Both the position numbers and the translations under genes were made by a program. A stretch of DNA of 64,000 nt, taken from contig CM063107.1 in NCBI GenBank assembly GCA_031841125.1, positions 22,276,499 to 22,340,498 of the forward strand, written 5' to 3'. The notes under the pieces are model-generated. The model saw nothing but the letters and a program-made list of their open reading frames with translations. It was not told the DNA's origin and searched no databases. How positions within the stretch are numbered: the first letter of the stretch is position 1; each line of letters begins with the position of its first letter. Below are positions 44,137-54,873 of this stretch, piece by piece. The DNA is from Acanthococcus lagerstroemiae. Its lineage: Eukaryota > Arthropoda > Insecta > Hemiptera > Eriococcidae.

Positions 44137-44536
44137 GCTTGATGTTATTTATTAATTTGCTTATTTATTTAAAATTTGCTTCTCCGCTGACAGTCACAAG
44201 AGCCACGGACGAAGGAAGTCTACTAAAACAAATACTAAAAATACCTACATCAAACTATTCAAAACTATACGAAAATTGAAAAAACTATATATAAGAAATT
44301 AAAAAAGTGTGTAATTACACAGAAGAGTTATATGAGCGAGGTAAAAACAGTGAATTGAAAAGAAATAAAAAAGGGGGAATACATGCAAAGTGAAATCCTT
44401 AAATAGTAGATGGGCACCCACTCTCAACCCTCAACCCCATACTCCGTCTTCCAAGCCGCTTCCCTTATTGTATTTTACTACCCCACTGCATCAGAGAGAC
44501 TTCGCTAGAATTTGATTTGCTGCAGTTTAGGGTGGG

Positions 44537-45128
44537 CAGGGTGTCTACAGACTCTTCAAAATTTTTTTCCTGACTTTTTCCAGACCTCCTTTTTTTGTAT
44601 TTGAAAACTTTGCAACTTCGACATAAGACTGGTACGTTGCGCGAACTGAGTTGTGATGAGAGGGAGGACAGGGTTTCCTGCAAGAATTTATTATGTCCAT
44701 ACAATGTATTATTTCTTGATTCTAACTAGACCGTGCTTAGTCAGAACCGCCCAAGTGACACTTTCACTATTTTGAGAAAATCGGCTTTGAAAGAGGAACA
44801 GAATATTATTTTGATGTTTGATTCATTACTTCTTTTTACGGTTTTGGGTTGATATTTTTATCCATTTACCTCTTCAATGTTAACGCAATCAGAGAAAATT
44901 AATGTCTCAAAATTTTTAATTTTGTCGCTTTAGCGGTTTTGACTAAGCACGGTCTAATTTATTCATGTTATGAGATTTCCTTTAGAACCTTCCATTGAAT
45001 AATAATTTACTGATTTTTCCCTGACCTTTCAGTAAATTACTCTAAAACTTCGTGATGTTTTCTTGACTTCCTGATCTAATTTCAAAAACCCTGACTTTTC
45101 CTGACTTCCTGGCCTTGTAGACACCCTG
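44537..45128. mobile_element. 592-bp TIR element with GGGTGTCTACA ends, family E
   Basis: A perfect 13-bp inverted terminus: cagggtgtctaca (44537-44549) and tgtagacaccctg (45116-45128). The interior near both ends is rich in 'cctgacttttcc' / 'ttcctgac' words. Elements with 'gggtgtctaca' ends and 'ctgactttttc' repeats are widespread in insect genomes (recalled, not checked). No coding capacity. A second element (44729-44954) is nested in it. Confidence 0.85.
44727..44956. mobile_element. 226-bp nested MITE with TA duplication
   Basis: The ends are gaccgtgcttagtcagaacc (44729-44748) and the mirror-image ggttttgactaagcacggtc (44935-44954), which differ at one position. TA flanks both sides (44727-44728 and 44955-44956), as for Tc1/mariner-type insertion. 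It sits inside the GGGTGTCTACA element and is therefore the younger insertion. Confidence 0.88.
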
Positions 45129-45992
45129 GAGGGGGGGGGGGTACAGAAAGAAGGGCCGTTCCAATTTTCCCAACAAGGAAATGTTGATATTCTTCAACCG
45201 GAAAACTTGTCAATATCAAACGTTATACTTGAGTACCAACATGATTTTCCAAGGAGGGCGAACTTCAATCTTTCTAGGGCTCATCTTTTGTACACCCCTA
45301 GCTGAAGGACAGACAAATAGAGGGAGACATAGCGGATTTCCGGCAAAGAAAACGTAGAGGGTGCAACCCCAATCAGCCCACTTTCATTATTTAAAACTGA
45401 AATTGGTTCGACGTGATACGATTTGTTTCTCCTTCCTCAAGTTATCAAAATGTGTCTCTCCAGAAAGGGGTCAGCAGGTGTACCGATGAACGTTCAAGTA
45501 CCAAAGGAGAGGGTATGATCAAACGAAGTTGAGTTTTGTGGGTCACACATTGCGAATATCCGGTTAGATTTGGGGCTCTAACATGAAAGGCCTATTCAAA
45601 CTGGTAAAATGGACATGACTAAAATAAAATCAAACATACTGATCGTATTTTGTGTGTTTTTGTTTCTTCTTTCTTTCATTCTGTCTTAGATTTGTAATCT
45701 GGTCCTGATTTTAGCCCCCTCCCCCCCCCAAAAAAAGGGGATACGTACAGCCGAATTGATTTTTGGTTACGAAGCCTTTTTTTTTAAACACGAGTTTTTC
45801 GCATCTCGCTCTGCAGTCATGTATTCATTCAACAATGACATGACAGATGCAACGAAACCCGAAAGAAACACTGCAGTGGACAGTTTATGGTCATGAGGCC
45901 CTTTCATAATACTTGAGGACAAAAAGGAATACGTTCTCTGTTACGATTCGGTAGTCTTAGTTCTTATTTTGGAGTTTAGAATCCTCGGGCGC
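45129..45992. other. no gene recognised
   Basis: G-run at 45129-45140 and C/A runs at 45720-45737. No domains or boundaries found. Confidence 0.4.
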
Positions 45993-46264
45993 TACCCGTT
46001 GAAGATTTTGATGTGCGTATCCAAGTGGAACGCATTCGGAAAACCACTTCCACTACTACATTGATGAGCTCTGTATATAAAACGGGGTTAGATGCAAGAG
46101 TGGTAGTAAAGATACGTCGTCGGCGTAGCGCCACTGACATTCGCATTCCATGCGCGTGCGTTTTCTTTGAAAAGACAAAAGGTCGTCGTGGCATTTCCAC
46201 TCTAATACGTGTAAGCAGCGTAACTAGATTTTCAAGTTTTTAGTGGGAAAATCTTCAACGGGTA
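45993..46264. mobile_element. 268-bp MITE with perfect 15-bp ends and TA duplication
   Basis: cccgttgaagatttt (45995-46009) and aaaatcttcaacggg (46248-46262) are perfect inverted termini flanked by TA on both sides. The interior is relatively GC-rich and has no inverted-arm structure. Frames across it on both strands are not recognised. Confidence 0.85.
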
Positions 46265-47042
46265 TAATCTCCAACATACGAAACTCTCGAAACTTCACCG
46301 TTTTGATCTCTAACCAATAAAGATTCAACAATAATTCTTTGGTAAATAAAAAATTAGTATTTAAATCTCCTACTGATGCACATTTCGTTACACCATCATG
46401 TGTTCTTTTCTATCGTTGGAGACTGGTATGAAGTCGTATTAATTCAAATTGAGAATACCTTTACCAGGAGAGGATGGTAACGTCCGCTGACAAATGCATC
46501 TGTTGGAATAACAATCGAGAAAATTACAAGCCGTAGATGGTCAGACGATATCGGAGTTACAAAATATTGAAATTACAGACGACGGTGAGCCAGATGAGAT
46601 ACCATCAACGTGAAGTAAATGAATAAAATGGCTTAGCACGTCTGTTTTCATAATTAAACTTGCGCCAGTGCTGCAGTCGAAATAATAACGGGTAATTGAA
46701 AGCACTCTCCGTTATTTGTATATTATAGTTTTCTGATGTATTGAAAATGTAATTCTTAAATCCTGCGTAATTTCTCTAAGTTGCTGGGGCTACCTACCTC
46801 ATAATATGGTCGACATTACCAGCTCATTTTATTGGTCTATTTAGGAGCCAATTTGTTTACGTATCATTAAAAAAAAATAGTCTACCCAGCTGGGTGACGT
46901 GTATAAGTGCCGATAGCCGACCTTGAGGGGGGGGGAGTGACATATATTAGAATAACCCTGAAGATTCTTCTGTTTGTATAATTTTCCTCGTTTTTAGAAG
47001 GCTTCTAGAGGGAGGGTGGCTCCCGAAAAACCCCACTCATTT
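46265..47042. other. mostly single-copy-looking non-coding DNA
   Basis: Block 46300-46850 shows no repeats and normal CpG. A G-run occurs at 46926-46936. No gene recognised. Confidence 0.4.
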
Positions 47043-47275
47043 CGAGACAGGGGAAATACCCTGGGCCCGGACTTTCAAGGGGGCCCGATATTTTTAAAAG
47101 GCCTGAATTTCAATTATACTGTACATCAAATCAGCAATCACTCCTTACACCATGAAAGAAACTTTTTCTCCCGCAGCTTATAATTTTTCTTCTCTGACAA
47201 AATAAATAGAACTGAAGGAGAGGGGGGCCGTGGAGATTCCCTTCAACCCTCTTTTTCTCTCTACAGGGCTGCCAC
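47043..47275 (-). repeat. dispersed repeat family A, copy 1
   Basis: On the minus strand it shares 'agccctgtagagag', 'ttctatttattttgtcagag', 'atggtgtaaggagtgattgc', 'tgatttgatgtacagtataa', 'ttgaaattcaggcctttt' and 'atatcgggcccccttgaaag' with 56947-57190 and 61170-61405. Class unknown. Confidence 0.85.
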
Positions 47276-47903
47276 CTATTTATGCCTGTGGTCACGTGTG
47301 TGAAACTGGCGTCGCAAATGGGAAATTTCAGCCAATTTTTTATACTAATTGTTCTTATTTGCTTTAATTGTTGTAGGCTACATGAAGGGTACAGAATCAA
47401 AACTCACATTTGCCACTTCACTTCAAGGGTGCAAATAGTCAAAATGCTGTACACGGGTGCAGGAATATCTTTTCTGCGCCTGTAAATGTGCGATATTAGT
47501 TATGACTCACTCCACGTTCACAGGCGCAACAAACCTACATCCAACTTTGGGGGGCTATTGCACTGTTCGTTATAATCGGGAACATTAAGGTAGAATTTTA
47601 TTATTTGCTTTTCCAAACACCGAAAATTTTGCTGCTGTTTTGAAAAACTTCTAGATTTGTTTCAACGGGTTCAAGTGAAATCTACCATTTACCCCGCCCC
47701 TTCTTCCTTCTAGGTTAAGAATTCATAGAAATGAGTTGGCTCCGCAGATGTTTCTGAATTCCATTATTTTAACTGCTTCAACTTGTTCTAAAATTATTCC
47801 AACAGTTCTAGACTAAATTTACTACCACTCCTCCCAGTTGTCTCATAGGATGAAAAATGGAAAATAAGCAAAGCTCTGTAAATATTTCAGAATTAGATTT
47901 TCG
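47276..47903. other. no gene recognised
   Basis: AT-rich, with a few GC-rich phrases. No domains or repeat boundaries. Confidence 0.4.
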
Positions 47904-48139
47904 GTTAGGGTGTCCTTGGTTGGCCGAGTGGATAGCGCGTTGGTCTCGGAATCCAGAGGACCCGGGTTCGAGCTCACTTGACAACTTACTACATTTCGAC
48001 CTAGGCCAATTTTTTGGCAAGATGAGAAGAGAGCTAAGACAGCTCTAACAGCCTCCCCGACATCTCTGAAGTAATGCTCAAAAGGGCGGATTCCAGGGCT
48101 CGGACTGAGAGTGATATTAGAAAAGAAAAGTTATGGGTG
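47904..48139 (+). mobile_element. tRNA-headed SINE, family 1
   Basis: This is the most complete head: 'ggttggccgagtggatagcg' (A box), then 'cgttggtctcggaatccaga' and 'cccgggttcgagctc' (B box at about 47970). The body has 'ctaagacagctctaacagcc' and 'gggcggattccagggctcgg', and the tail 'attagaaaagaaaag'. Flanking gttagggtg (47904-47912) and gttatgggtg (48130-48139) look like a target-site duplication with one indel. Confidence 0.92.
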
Positions 48140-48608
48140 CTAATCAAATCGTAAATCAGGTCAGTGGCTCGGGATTTGGCTCCAAAAAAAGAGGAGGAAG
48201 AGTGAAAATTTTATTTGTTGAATCCGATTTCACTTCTCTAGGGTGTCACAGGAGACTGAAACCAAAAATTAGTTGATTTTAAAAATGATCTTTGGATCCA
48301 ACGCTTACGTGCCACAAGAGGGGAATCAAAATGAAAGAATTCATCTTTCTGGAAGGTATTCTGTTCAACTGCACTGCAACAATCTAAAAACAAATTGATA
48401 TCTTTTGGTTTTGACCTCTTCTGGAGCCACCAGATGGGTCTGATTCTATAATCGCTCTCACAAATGGCATCAGTGAGTAGAATTCCGAAATAATGAACAA
48501 TATTTGGTGCCTTCTAAGGCAATAGAAAGAGTAGAATGGGAGAGGGTAAAGGGTACCTTCACCTGTATTGGATCGAGGGTATATTCAGTTTGAACAAGCA
48601 TCGTTATT
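48140..48608. other. no gene recognised
   Basis: No coding frame, repeat or termini detected. Confidence 0.4.
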
Positions 48609-49002
48609 TGTGATCTCGAATCATGAAATGTGCCTCAGGTACGAATACAGGTTTTTGAGATGAACGAGTGTAAAGATAGAATGGCGGTGGCAGTAGTGCG
48701 CACAGATGTACATAGCGTGTACATCTGTAGTGGTGTGCTTATGCGTTGTTATAACTTATAACAATCGCGTTTTGGATTCTTGTTCTCTTTCATTACCCTA
48801 GGCCCGTTTCATACAACGCAATGTAAACGGATGTTTTTAAACTTTTAACGTAGTTTGTAAACCAATTTGTGGAAAAACTAATGAAGATAAGAAGCTGCGA
48901 TTTATTTCATTCGAAAGAGCGTGATTTTTTCTATAAGAATTGTCAAGAAAGTGAAAAATGATCTTTTGACACCAGAGGCACATTTCATGATTCCAGGTCA
49001 CA
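48609..49002. mobile_element. 394-bp TIR element, family C (copy 2)
   Basis: The ends are tgtgatctcgaatcatgaaa (48609-48628) and tttcatgattccaggtcaca (48983-49002). The interior matches 28838-29208 in the opposite orientation, including the 'cacagatgtaca ... tgtacatctgtag' palindrome (48698-48729) and 'gaaagagcgtgattttttc'. Both copies are non-coding. Confidence 0.85.
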
Positions 49003-50018
49003 TATACTTTTATCGCAAAGCTAAAAAAACGGTTTGTAAGCATCAACTGTTGTACTACCCAATAAAAGGTACTGATTGTTGGTGCTAGCCTCCTTTAGTG
49101 GTACCCAAGAGGCAGTGCCGTATCCAGGAATATGGCGAGGGGGGGGGTTGAGCTAACATATGGGATTACAAATGTTTCTGAGATCCGCATTTTCCTGAAT
49201 TTTTAAGCGCACGGCCGTACCCAGGGGGTGTCAGACACCCCCCCCCCGTATACGACCCTGCCAAGAAGTCGAACGTAAGAATTATCCGTAAAACTGAATA
49301 CAGCAACTCGAAAACAAGTAAATCAATCTTTATTTCGAATATTATTTTTATACTCATCATTCAAATTTGTTCTTTCTCGAAGCTATTGTCCTAGATTGCG
49401 GGGCCAAACTATTTTAAGTTTCATCAACGTCACATAGCTTATTGAAATTTTTGAGAACAGATGTTGAAAAAGTGAAGTTGGTTAAAAATGTCAAAACTCC
49501 ATGTATGTCCTCATGAAAAAGAAGGGGAACGTTTGGAAAATCATCGCTTTATCTGATCGAGCTGAAACTTCGAACATTTTTTCCTCATTTATCAAAAAAC
49601 GATTTCTCCCCTCCATTCTCCATACTAATCCTCTGGCGATAGCACTATTATGACAATCGAGGCTCATGAGAATTGAGAACGCCGAAATTTGGTGATATCG
49701 GTACCGTTTACTAGGGTATCTTGGAACAGCTATGTAACTTAGAACTCCACCAATAGGCTTGCACAGTATCCATGAATTTTGACCGTTCGTTGCTCATGCT
49801 CATATAAGTGGCCGGAGAGGTTTAGGGATTTGCTTATATTGGAATGTAAGGTGGCTCCTGCGCATGTCTGCTGGTGTGTTTCAAGTTACCCGGCTCTTCC
49901 GAGATATCCCATTCGATGATACTTTCCCTGAAGAGTCAATTATCACGTCTCTCCCACCAAATGCGTGTAACATTGATAGAACATTGATAGAGACGTACCG
50001 ATAGTCCTCCCCTCCGCC
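49003..50018. other. worn repeats, no gene
   Basis: Phrases 'gccgtatccagga' (49117) and 'ggccgtacccaggggg' (49213) resemble the ends of the element proposed at 15364-15546. A run of nine G follows the first at 49140-49148. Otherwise nothing recognised. Confidence 0.4.
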
Positions 50019-50410
50019 GTAGGAATTTTTACTCAGTAGTTGGGAATATTTACCATTTCAGTTAGGCGGAGTTGGTGGGAAAATCCACAGCAAGTCAAAA
50101 GTTTTTTTAAATTTATTTTTTGCTTTGATACTTGGGAATTGAGTCGAGAAGTTGGTAAAATCCACCCCCCCCCCCACCCGTAGGAATTTTTTACTCAGCA
50201 GTTGGGAACATTTACCATTTCAGTCAGGCGGAGTCGGAAAAATCCAGCCAGTCAAATTTTTTTTTTTTTGCTTTGATACTTGAGAATTAAATCGAGAAGC
50301 TGGGAAAATCCCAAAAATCCAAAACAAGCCGAAGGGTTTCTTTTTGCTTTAATATTTGGGCATTTTGAATCGAGTCAGTTGGAACTTTCACAATTTTTGT
50401 CCCTCTCTCC
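50019..50410 (+). repeat. tandem repeat, ~160-bp unit, about 2.5 copies
   Basis: 'gtaggaattttt(t)actcag' recurs at 50019 and 50180, followed both times by 'ttgggaa(t/c)atttaccattt', 'cagt(t/c)aggcggagt(t/c)gg', 'ttgctttgatacttg(g/a)gaat' and 'tcgagaag(t/c)tgg'. A partial third unit with 'tttgctttaatatttggg' and 'tcgagtcagttgg' follows at 50340-50395. C- and T-runs vary between units. Confidence 0.8.
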
Positions 50411-51639
50411 CAGGAAAAACTTTTTGGTACGTCCCTGAACATTGATTCGAGCTAGAAAAAAGGAGAAAAGAAAAATATGAAATAATTGCGAAGCTTCTTG
50501 TCTCATCTTCCCCTCCCCCCTCCCATGTCTCTATTCATTTACTTAAAATTCGAAGGTGACCTAGCTAAAAAATACTGCGTTTCTGGATAGGTTGAAGCTG
50601 AAATTTATCATCCCATTTATTAGAGAATACATTTCGAACATTCTTGTTTCTGTCCTCTTTAACATGCTCGACTCCAGATTCATTCGTGATCGCACGTTCG
50701 ATCAATGCAACGTCTGGACCTAGACGTGGACACTGGACAGTCGGGGTTTGACGTGTTCACCTTCGAGAATTTAAATTTAAAAGATACCTACGTAAATTCT
50801 ATTCGCCGGTGTATTCCTTCTATTCCTAGACTAAATAAGCAAGTACAGGCGAACACCTTTCTCAAAACCATCCAATTTGATTTATTACTCGTATACGCTC
50901 AATCCTACTAAGTTGCTGCAGTTTAGTCGGACGCAAGGTGTACCAATCTTTTAAATATGCGATAAAATAATTTAAAATTAGTAAAATAACACGATAAGGA
51001 GCGCTCCTCCGACGCGTCCTTGAGGTAAACCCAGTAACGTCAGTAAACTGGATATAAATAAATTCTAATGAATGCAATGACCGTAAATTTTCTTTTAAGT
51101 TTACACCCTTCCAGTTCGCATAATTTTAGTGCATTTCGTAATTATTCTTAATTTCACCGAGCAGCGTGTATCTTTGTCGCTGGTTATAAGAAATTAATGT
51201 TTAAAAAAACAACAATAAACATCGAAACAATATAATAATGATGAATAAAAAAATACGAATTTTTAACACAATCGAAGTCAAGGCCGCCTCACCGCTAATG
51301 CGAGTTCGAATGGTACATTTCGTTTAGTTACACCTTCTATCGTCCGCAAACTGGTTATTTGAACTCGTTACATCTGTTATTTTTTATTTATTCGTTAAAT
51401 ATCGTTTTTTCTTCATTGTAAAGAACGAATTAATTTGAACTAAAGGTCTTCTGCGGAGACGAGGGAGGGTGTGCCCAACGAAAAACAAGGTCTGGCATCA
51501 CACTTTAACGATGAAATTTCAGTTTACTTGATTTGAAACATTGCACATGATTCATGGCCTGAAAGTCTGATGTAGGGAAATGATGGGCTCTGGGGATAAA
51601 GTGGAGGACCTATCAAACACATTGAGAAATATAACACTA
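50411..51639. other. single-copy-looking non-coding DNA
   Basis: No repeats in 50650-51420 and CpG is normal. A 68-codon frame at 50705-50911 begins MQRLDLDVDTGQSGFDVFTF, which looks coding-like for its first 26 residues, with GT at 50788-50789 as a possible donor. Evidence is too weak for a gene call. Confidence 0.35.
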
Positions 51640-51840
51640 AATTTCCTTTCTGATCCATCACCTGGTCCATCACGCCTTCATCATCATCACTCCTTGCATC
51701 ATGGCTCCCGGCGATCCTCCAATGCGTTAACCATACCTCGTCACTGGTCTCAGCCCTCCGCGTCACGAATCGCCGTCCCCAAGGTTCAACCGGCGTACTC
51801 CATCAGCTGATCAAACCATCTCTTTGGCGAACAGCCGCGC
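51640..51840 (-). mobile_element. LINE C-terminal fragment of another family
   Basis: One minus-strand frame reads RMRGCSPKRWFDQLMEYAG, a stop, TLGTAIRDAEG, DQ and RGMVNALEDRREP (51840 down to about 51705). It resembles the 'KRWFDQ...AEDRDQWRGMVNAL' ending of non-LTR retrotransposon proteins. A GAT/ATG-rich stretch follows on that strand (51665-51695), typical of simple-sequence LINE tails. Upstream homologous sequence (51840-51960, minus) is not recognised. Confidence 0.6.
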
Positions 51841-52178
51841 ATTCTCCTTCCCTCGACCGTGTCTTCCACAATCTCTCTTTCAGCGATCTGTAATTGACTA
51901 ACGCGAACCAAGCCACGGATGTTCCACGTGGCCAGCTAATGAGTGTTTGTAATCCTTTTCCTTTCTCACCACTGCTCCCCTCGGAGATCTGAGCAGGGGG
52001 CTTTTTATGACTCAGGAACATTTATTCGTGGCAGAAATCACGATGGTGGATTATCTTGGGATATTTGCTCAGCGTAGTTTCATGTAGTTTTCTCTGAGTT
52101 TAGAGGGTAGCTCAACTAACTTGGGCTGTGGGTGCTGCCAGAGACTGACAGATTGTGTCTTCTGCTACCGTTCCTAGG
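51841..52178. other. no gene recognised
   Basis: It may be a further part of the minus-strand LINE, but no domain can be read. Confidence 0.35.
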
Positions 52179-52382
52179 ATAAGTGACCTCTCCTTTTCAT
52201 TTTTGTTTCTAACCTGAGCCCGATCATTACCTCTGAGGTTAGGGCTGTCGTAGCCCTCTTCTTTTCTTGTCGAAAAATCGGCCTAGATCGAAATGTAGCG
52301 AGTTGCTACGTGGGCTCGAAACCGAGACCTCCGGATTCCGAGACTAGCGTGCTATCCAGTCGGCCAACCAGATAAGTGACCT
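52179..52382 (-). mobile_element. tRNA-headed SINE, family 1, with 12-bp target-site duplication
   Basis: gataagtgacct is present at 52179-52190 and 52371-52382. On the minus strand the SINE starts 'tggttggccgactggatagc' (A box with one change), has 'gtttcgagcccacgtagc' (B box), 'aagaagagggctacgacagc' and an A-rich tail 'ttagaaacaaaaatgaaaag'. It lacks the central 'ctccccgacgtctctgaag...gggcggattcc' part found in the other copies. Confidence 0.92.
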
Positions 52383-53367
52383 GTCTCTGTTCTTATCTAG
52401 TCTATTAGGCCTTTCTCCAACTGCATTGAGTACTTGCCCGGGCTGGACCTCCGGTACACTATCTGGCTCGCCAGTCGGACTTCCCACTGGAATTGGTTAC
52501 CGTGACCTTGCATCGGGTTACTCGGGGTAACAAGGGGACCACGTGTTGGTGCGAGTGCGGAGTAGAGATGGAGAGTCTAAGTGATCTCTGGTGATCATAT
52601 AATTGCATTATATCTCGTGGGGTTGCCCCACCTCATGAGAACTAGATCTGTGTTATTTGTAATAATCGGAGCAGCAAAGAAATTCATTATATAGCATGTT
52701 TGCTTGGCCATGACACAGGGTCTCGTGTAGGCGAGCTTTCATTTTTTGTTTAAATCTGGGGGATTGGGGGAAAATAATACTACTGCCTCTTCTCCCAACG
52801 TCATGAATGGGGGGAAGAGGAGACAAATTGCCTACAATATTTTTTTCTATACTTGCGACATTCTTCATGATTCTTAAGAGAACTTAATGTTGGGGGATGC
52901 TGAGCCCTCTAGAGGATTTGAGAACGCTCGGAATGTGGTGTATCTATTTTTGCAACGTTATTATTATCATACAACCTTCTGTGCCAAAATTCATTTCCAC
53001 AAGAACTGTTTAATTAATTCGTAGTTTTTTGTCTGGTTGTACTGCTTTAATATTCGAAATCGACGATCGAAGAGACTCCTATTTTGATACTTTACTAAAA
53101 ACCTTTTCATTTGAAATGCCAGATTAGGTGATAACTACGTATGAGCCTCCCTTAGTGGGAAGAAGTTTCTTTTACCAAAATAAAACCGGCTTTGCAGTCT
53201 ATAGGGAGGCATTTTTCCAGTAGCGTAGCCAGACGAGTAGGGGTGTTAGAAGTGGTGCTAAAGTTAGAAGAAACTATTTGATGAAGTTACAAAGAGGGTC
53301 TAGGCCCCAGGACTCCTTGGATATGCCACTACATTCATCTGTCTATTACAGTGCGTATCCAATAACG
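52383..53367. other. no gene recognised
   Basis: The part 52440-52560 is GC-richer (cgggctggacctccgg) and 52640-52870 has short frames on the minus strand without similarity to known families. 'gccagtagcgtagcc'-type worn transposon ends occur near 53220. Confidence 0.4.
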
Positions 53368-53509
53368 TACCCGATGTGCAAAATCCCACCAGTTACGCGG
53401 GTAACTAATGGGGAACAAGGATAATCTGAGAGTAACCCGAGGGTAACAAACGGGTAACTTTTTCGCGGGTATCTGGGTAACTAAGAGGTAACTGATTCCG
53501 CATCGGGTA
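53368..53509. mobile_element. GGTAACT-rich TIR element, family D (copy 2)
   Basis: The ends are tacccgatgtgca (53368-53380) and the mirrored gcatcgggta (53500-53509), with TA at both edges. The interior carries 'cgggtaactaa', 'gagggtaacaaacgggtaac' and 'taagaggtaactgatt' as in 41795-42130, at less than half the length. Confidence 0.82.
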
Positions 53510-54873
53510 TCTAAGTACAATCAAATTCGTCAACTGTAAACCCCGCAAATTGATCGATTATAATCTATTAATTGAAATTAGATGGTGTTACAGCGAACAA
53601 GATTATGGCTACTCACATGCCACACGATTTACGACCTGCATTATACAAGCAGAGCTACCTACTGTCGAAACTTAATCAAGGCTTGCATTTCATCCGTGCG
53701 AGAAATTATGTTTATTAGATTTACTCTCGAAGGTCATCGATCGACACCGCAAACCGGTTAGCGATGTTAGTAAGGTACTTAAAGAAATTATGTATAATAA
53801 AAGCGAAAGAGCTTTTACGAATTGAATTAACCTAAACACATCAACAAATAAATCAAAATAGGATTACTCATGTCGCCATAAGCCTTTTCTTTCCTTTTAC
53901 GTGCGGGTATCGAGAGTTTGATATAATCTATAATAAAATATTTTATTATATTTGTATTCAAGTGGCTACAATACATAGTGTTTGATGTGACGAATAGTTC
54001 GTCCATGGAAATCCTACGGTTAACGCAGGCACAAATAGGGGGTGTTTTGGGAGCTTAGCCCTCAAATCCTCTGAGAGCACCCGTCCCCAAAAAGACTGAA
54101 AAATACACGCGGAAGAAAATCTTTAGTATTATTTTGATAGTTAGCTCCCCATGAGCCCCCCCCCCCCCAGTCGGATGTTTGCACTTATGTTGGTTAATGT
54201 ACTCGTAGTAGAGTCACTGTCATAAAACGACCAAACTATACAATGACTTACTTTTTAGCGCCCATACTTCCAGCTGATTGGCACTGTGTAGAACGAAGCG
54301 ACTGTGTTTGGCACATAATTGGTTGGTGCTGTGAACTGGGAGCGACTCCTCTATCGATGGTACGACCGAAAGTATTTGACTGAGATTGATTTTCGCCAAT
54401 GTGTAACTGTTCGCCGAATCCTGCTGGAAATAGCCGCGGGTTTCGTTATAAAGTTGATTGTTGTATTCGTCGACGAGTTTGGCACCTGGAAATCAAGTCA
54501 CAAAACTTTTAGTACCGATTTATGGCAGACTTAGTTATATAATGTGTACCACACTAATAAAATGACAATTCCATTGACTGTACTCCTTTATCATTCAATC
54601 TATACACGAAGGTGCGTATTGAGCGATAGAATGAAGAGAACATGCCAGTTTCAGGCTCATAACTTGATCATTTTATCAGGGGGGAGAAAAAGGCGCAACT
54701 TGGGGCAGAATTGCGAATTTCACCGCAGAAAAGTAAAAAAATGCTTTGGTCTTTCTGCTAGGAGGAGGTAGCGGATTTTCGAATCTGGGGTTCAGTGTCA
54801 GACAAACATATGTTATTTTTTTATAATCCAACAGAGATAGAGCGAACGTAATTTTGGACTGGATGACGAGTAC
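53510..54873. other. mostly single-copy-looking DNA
   Basis: 53520-54000 is repeat-free with normal CpG. A C-run lies at 54158-54169. 'gcacaaatagggggtgtttt' (54031-54050) resembles 27853-27870. A 71-codon frame at 54319-54534 matches nothing. Confidence 0.4.

Noticed and set aside
46013..46243. Arg/Thr-rich frame and its antisense partner
   Set aside because: Both lie wholly inside the 268-bp MITE with perfect inverted ends. No family similarity.
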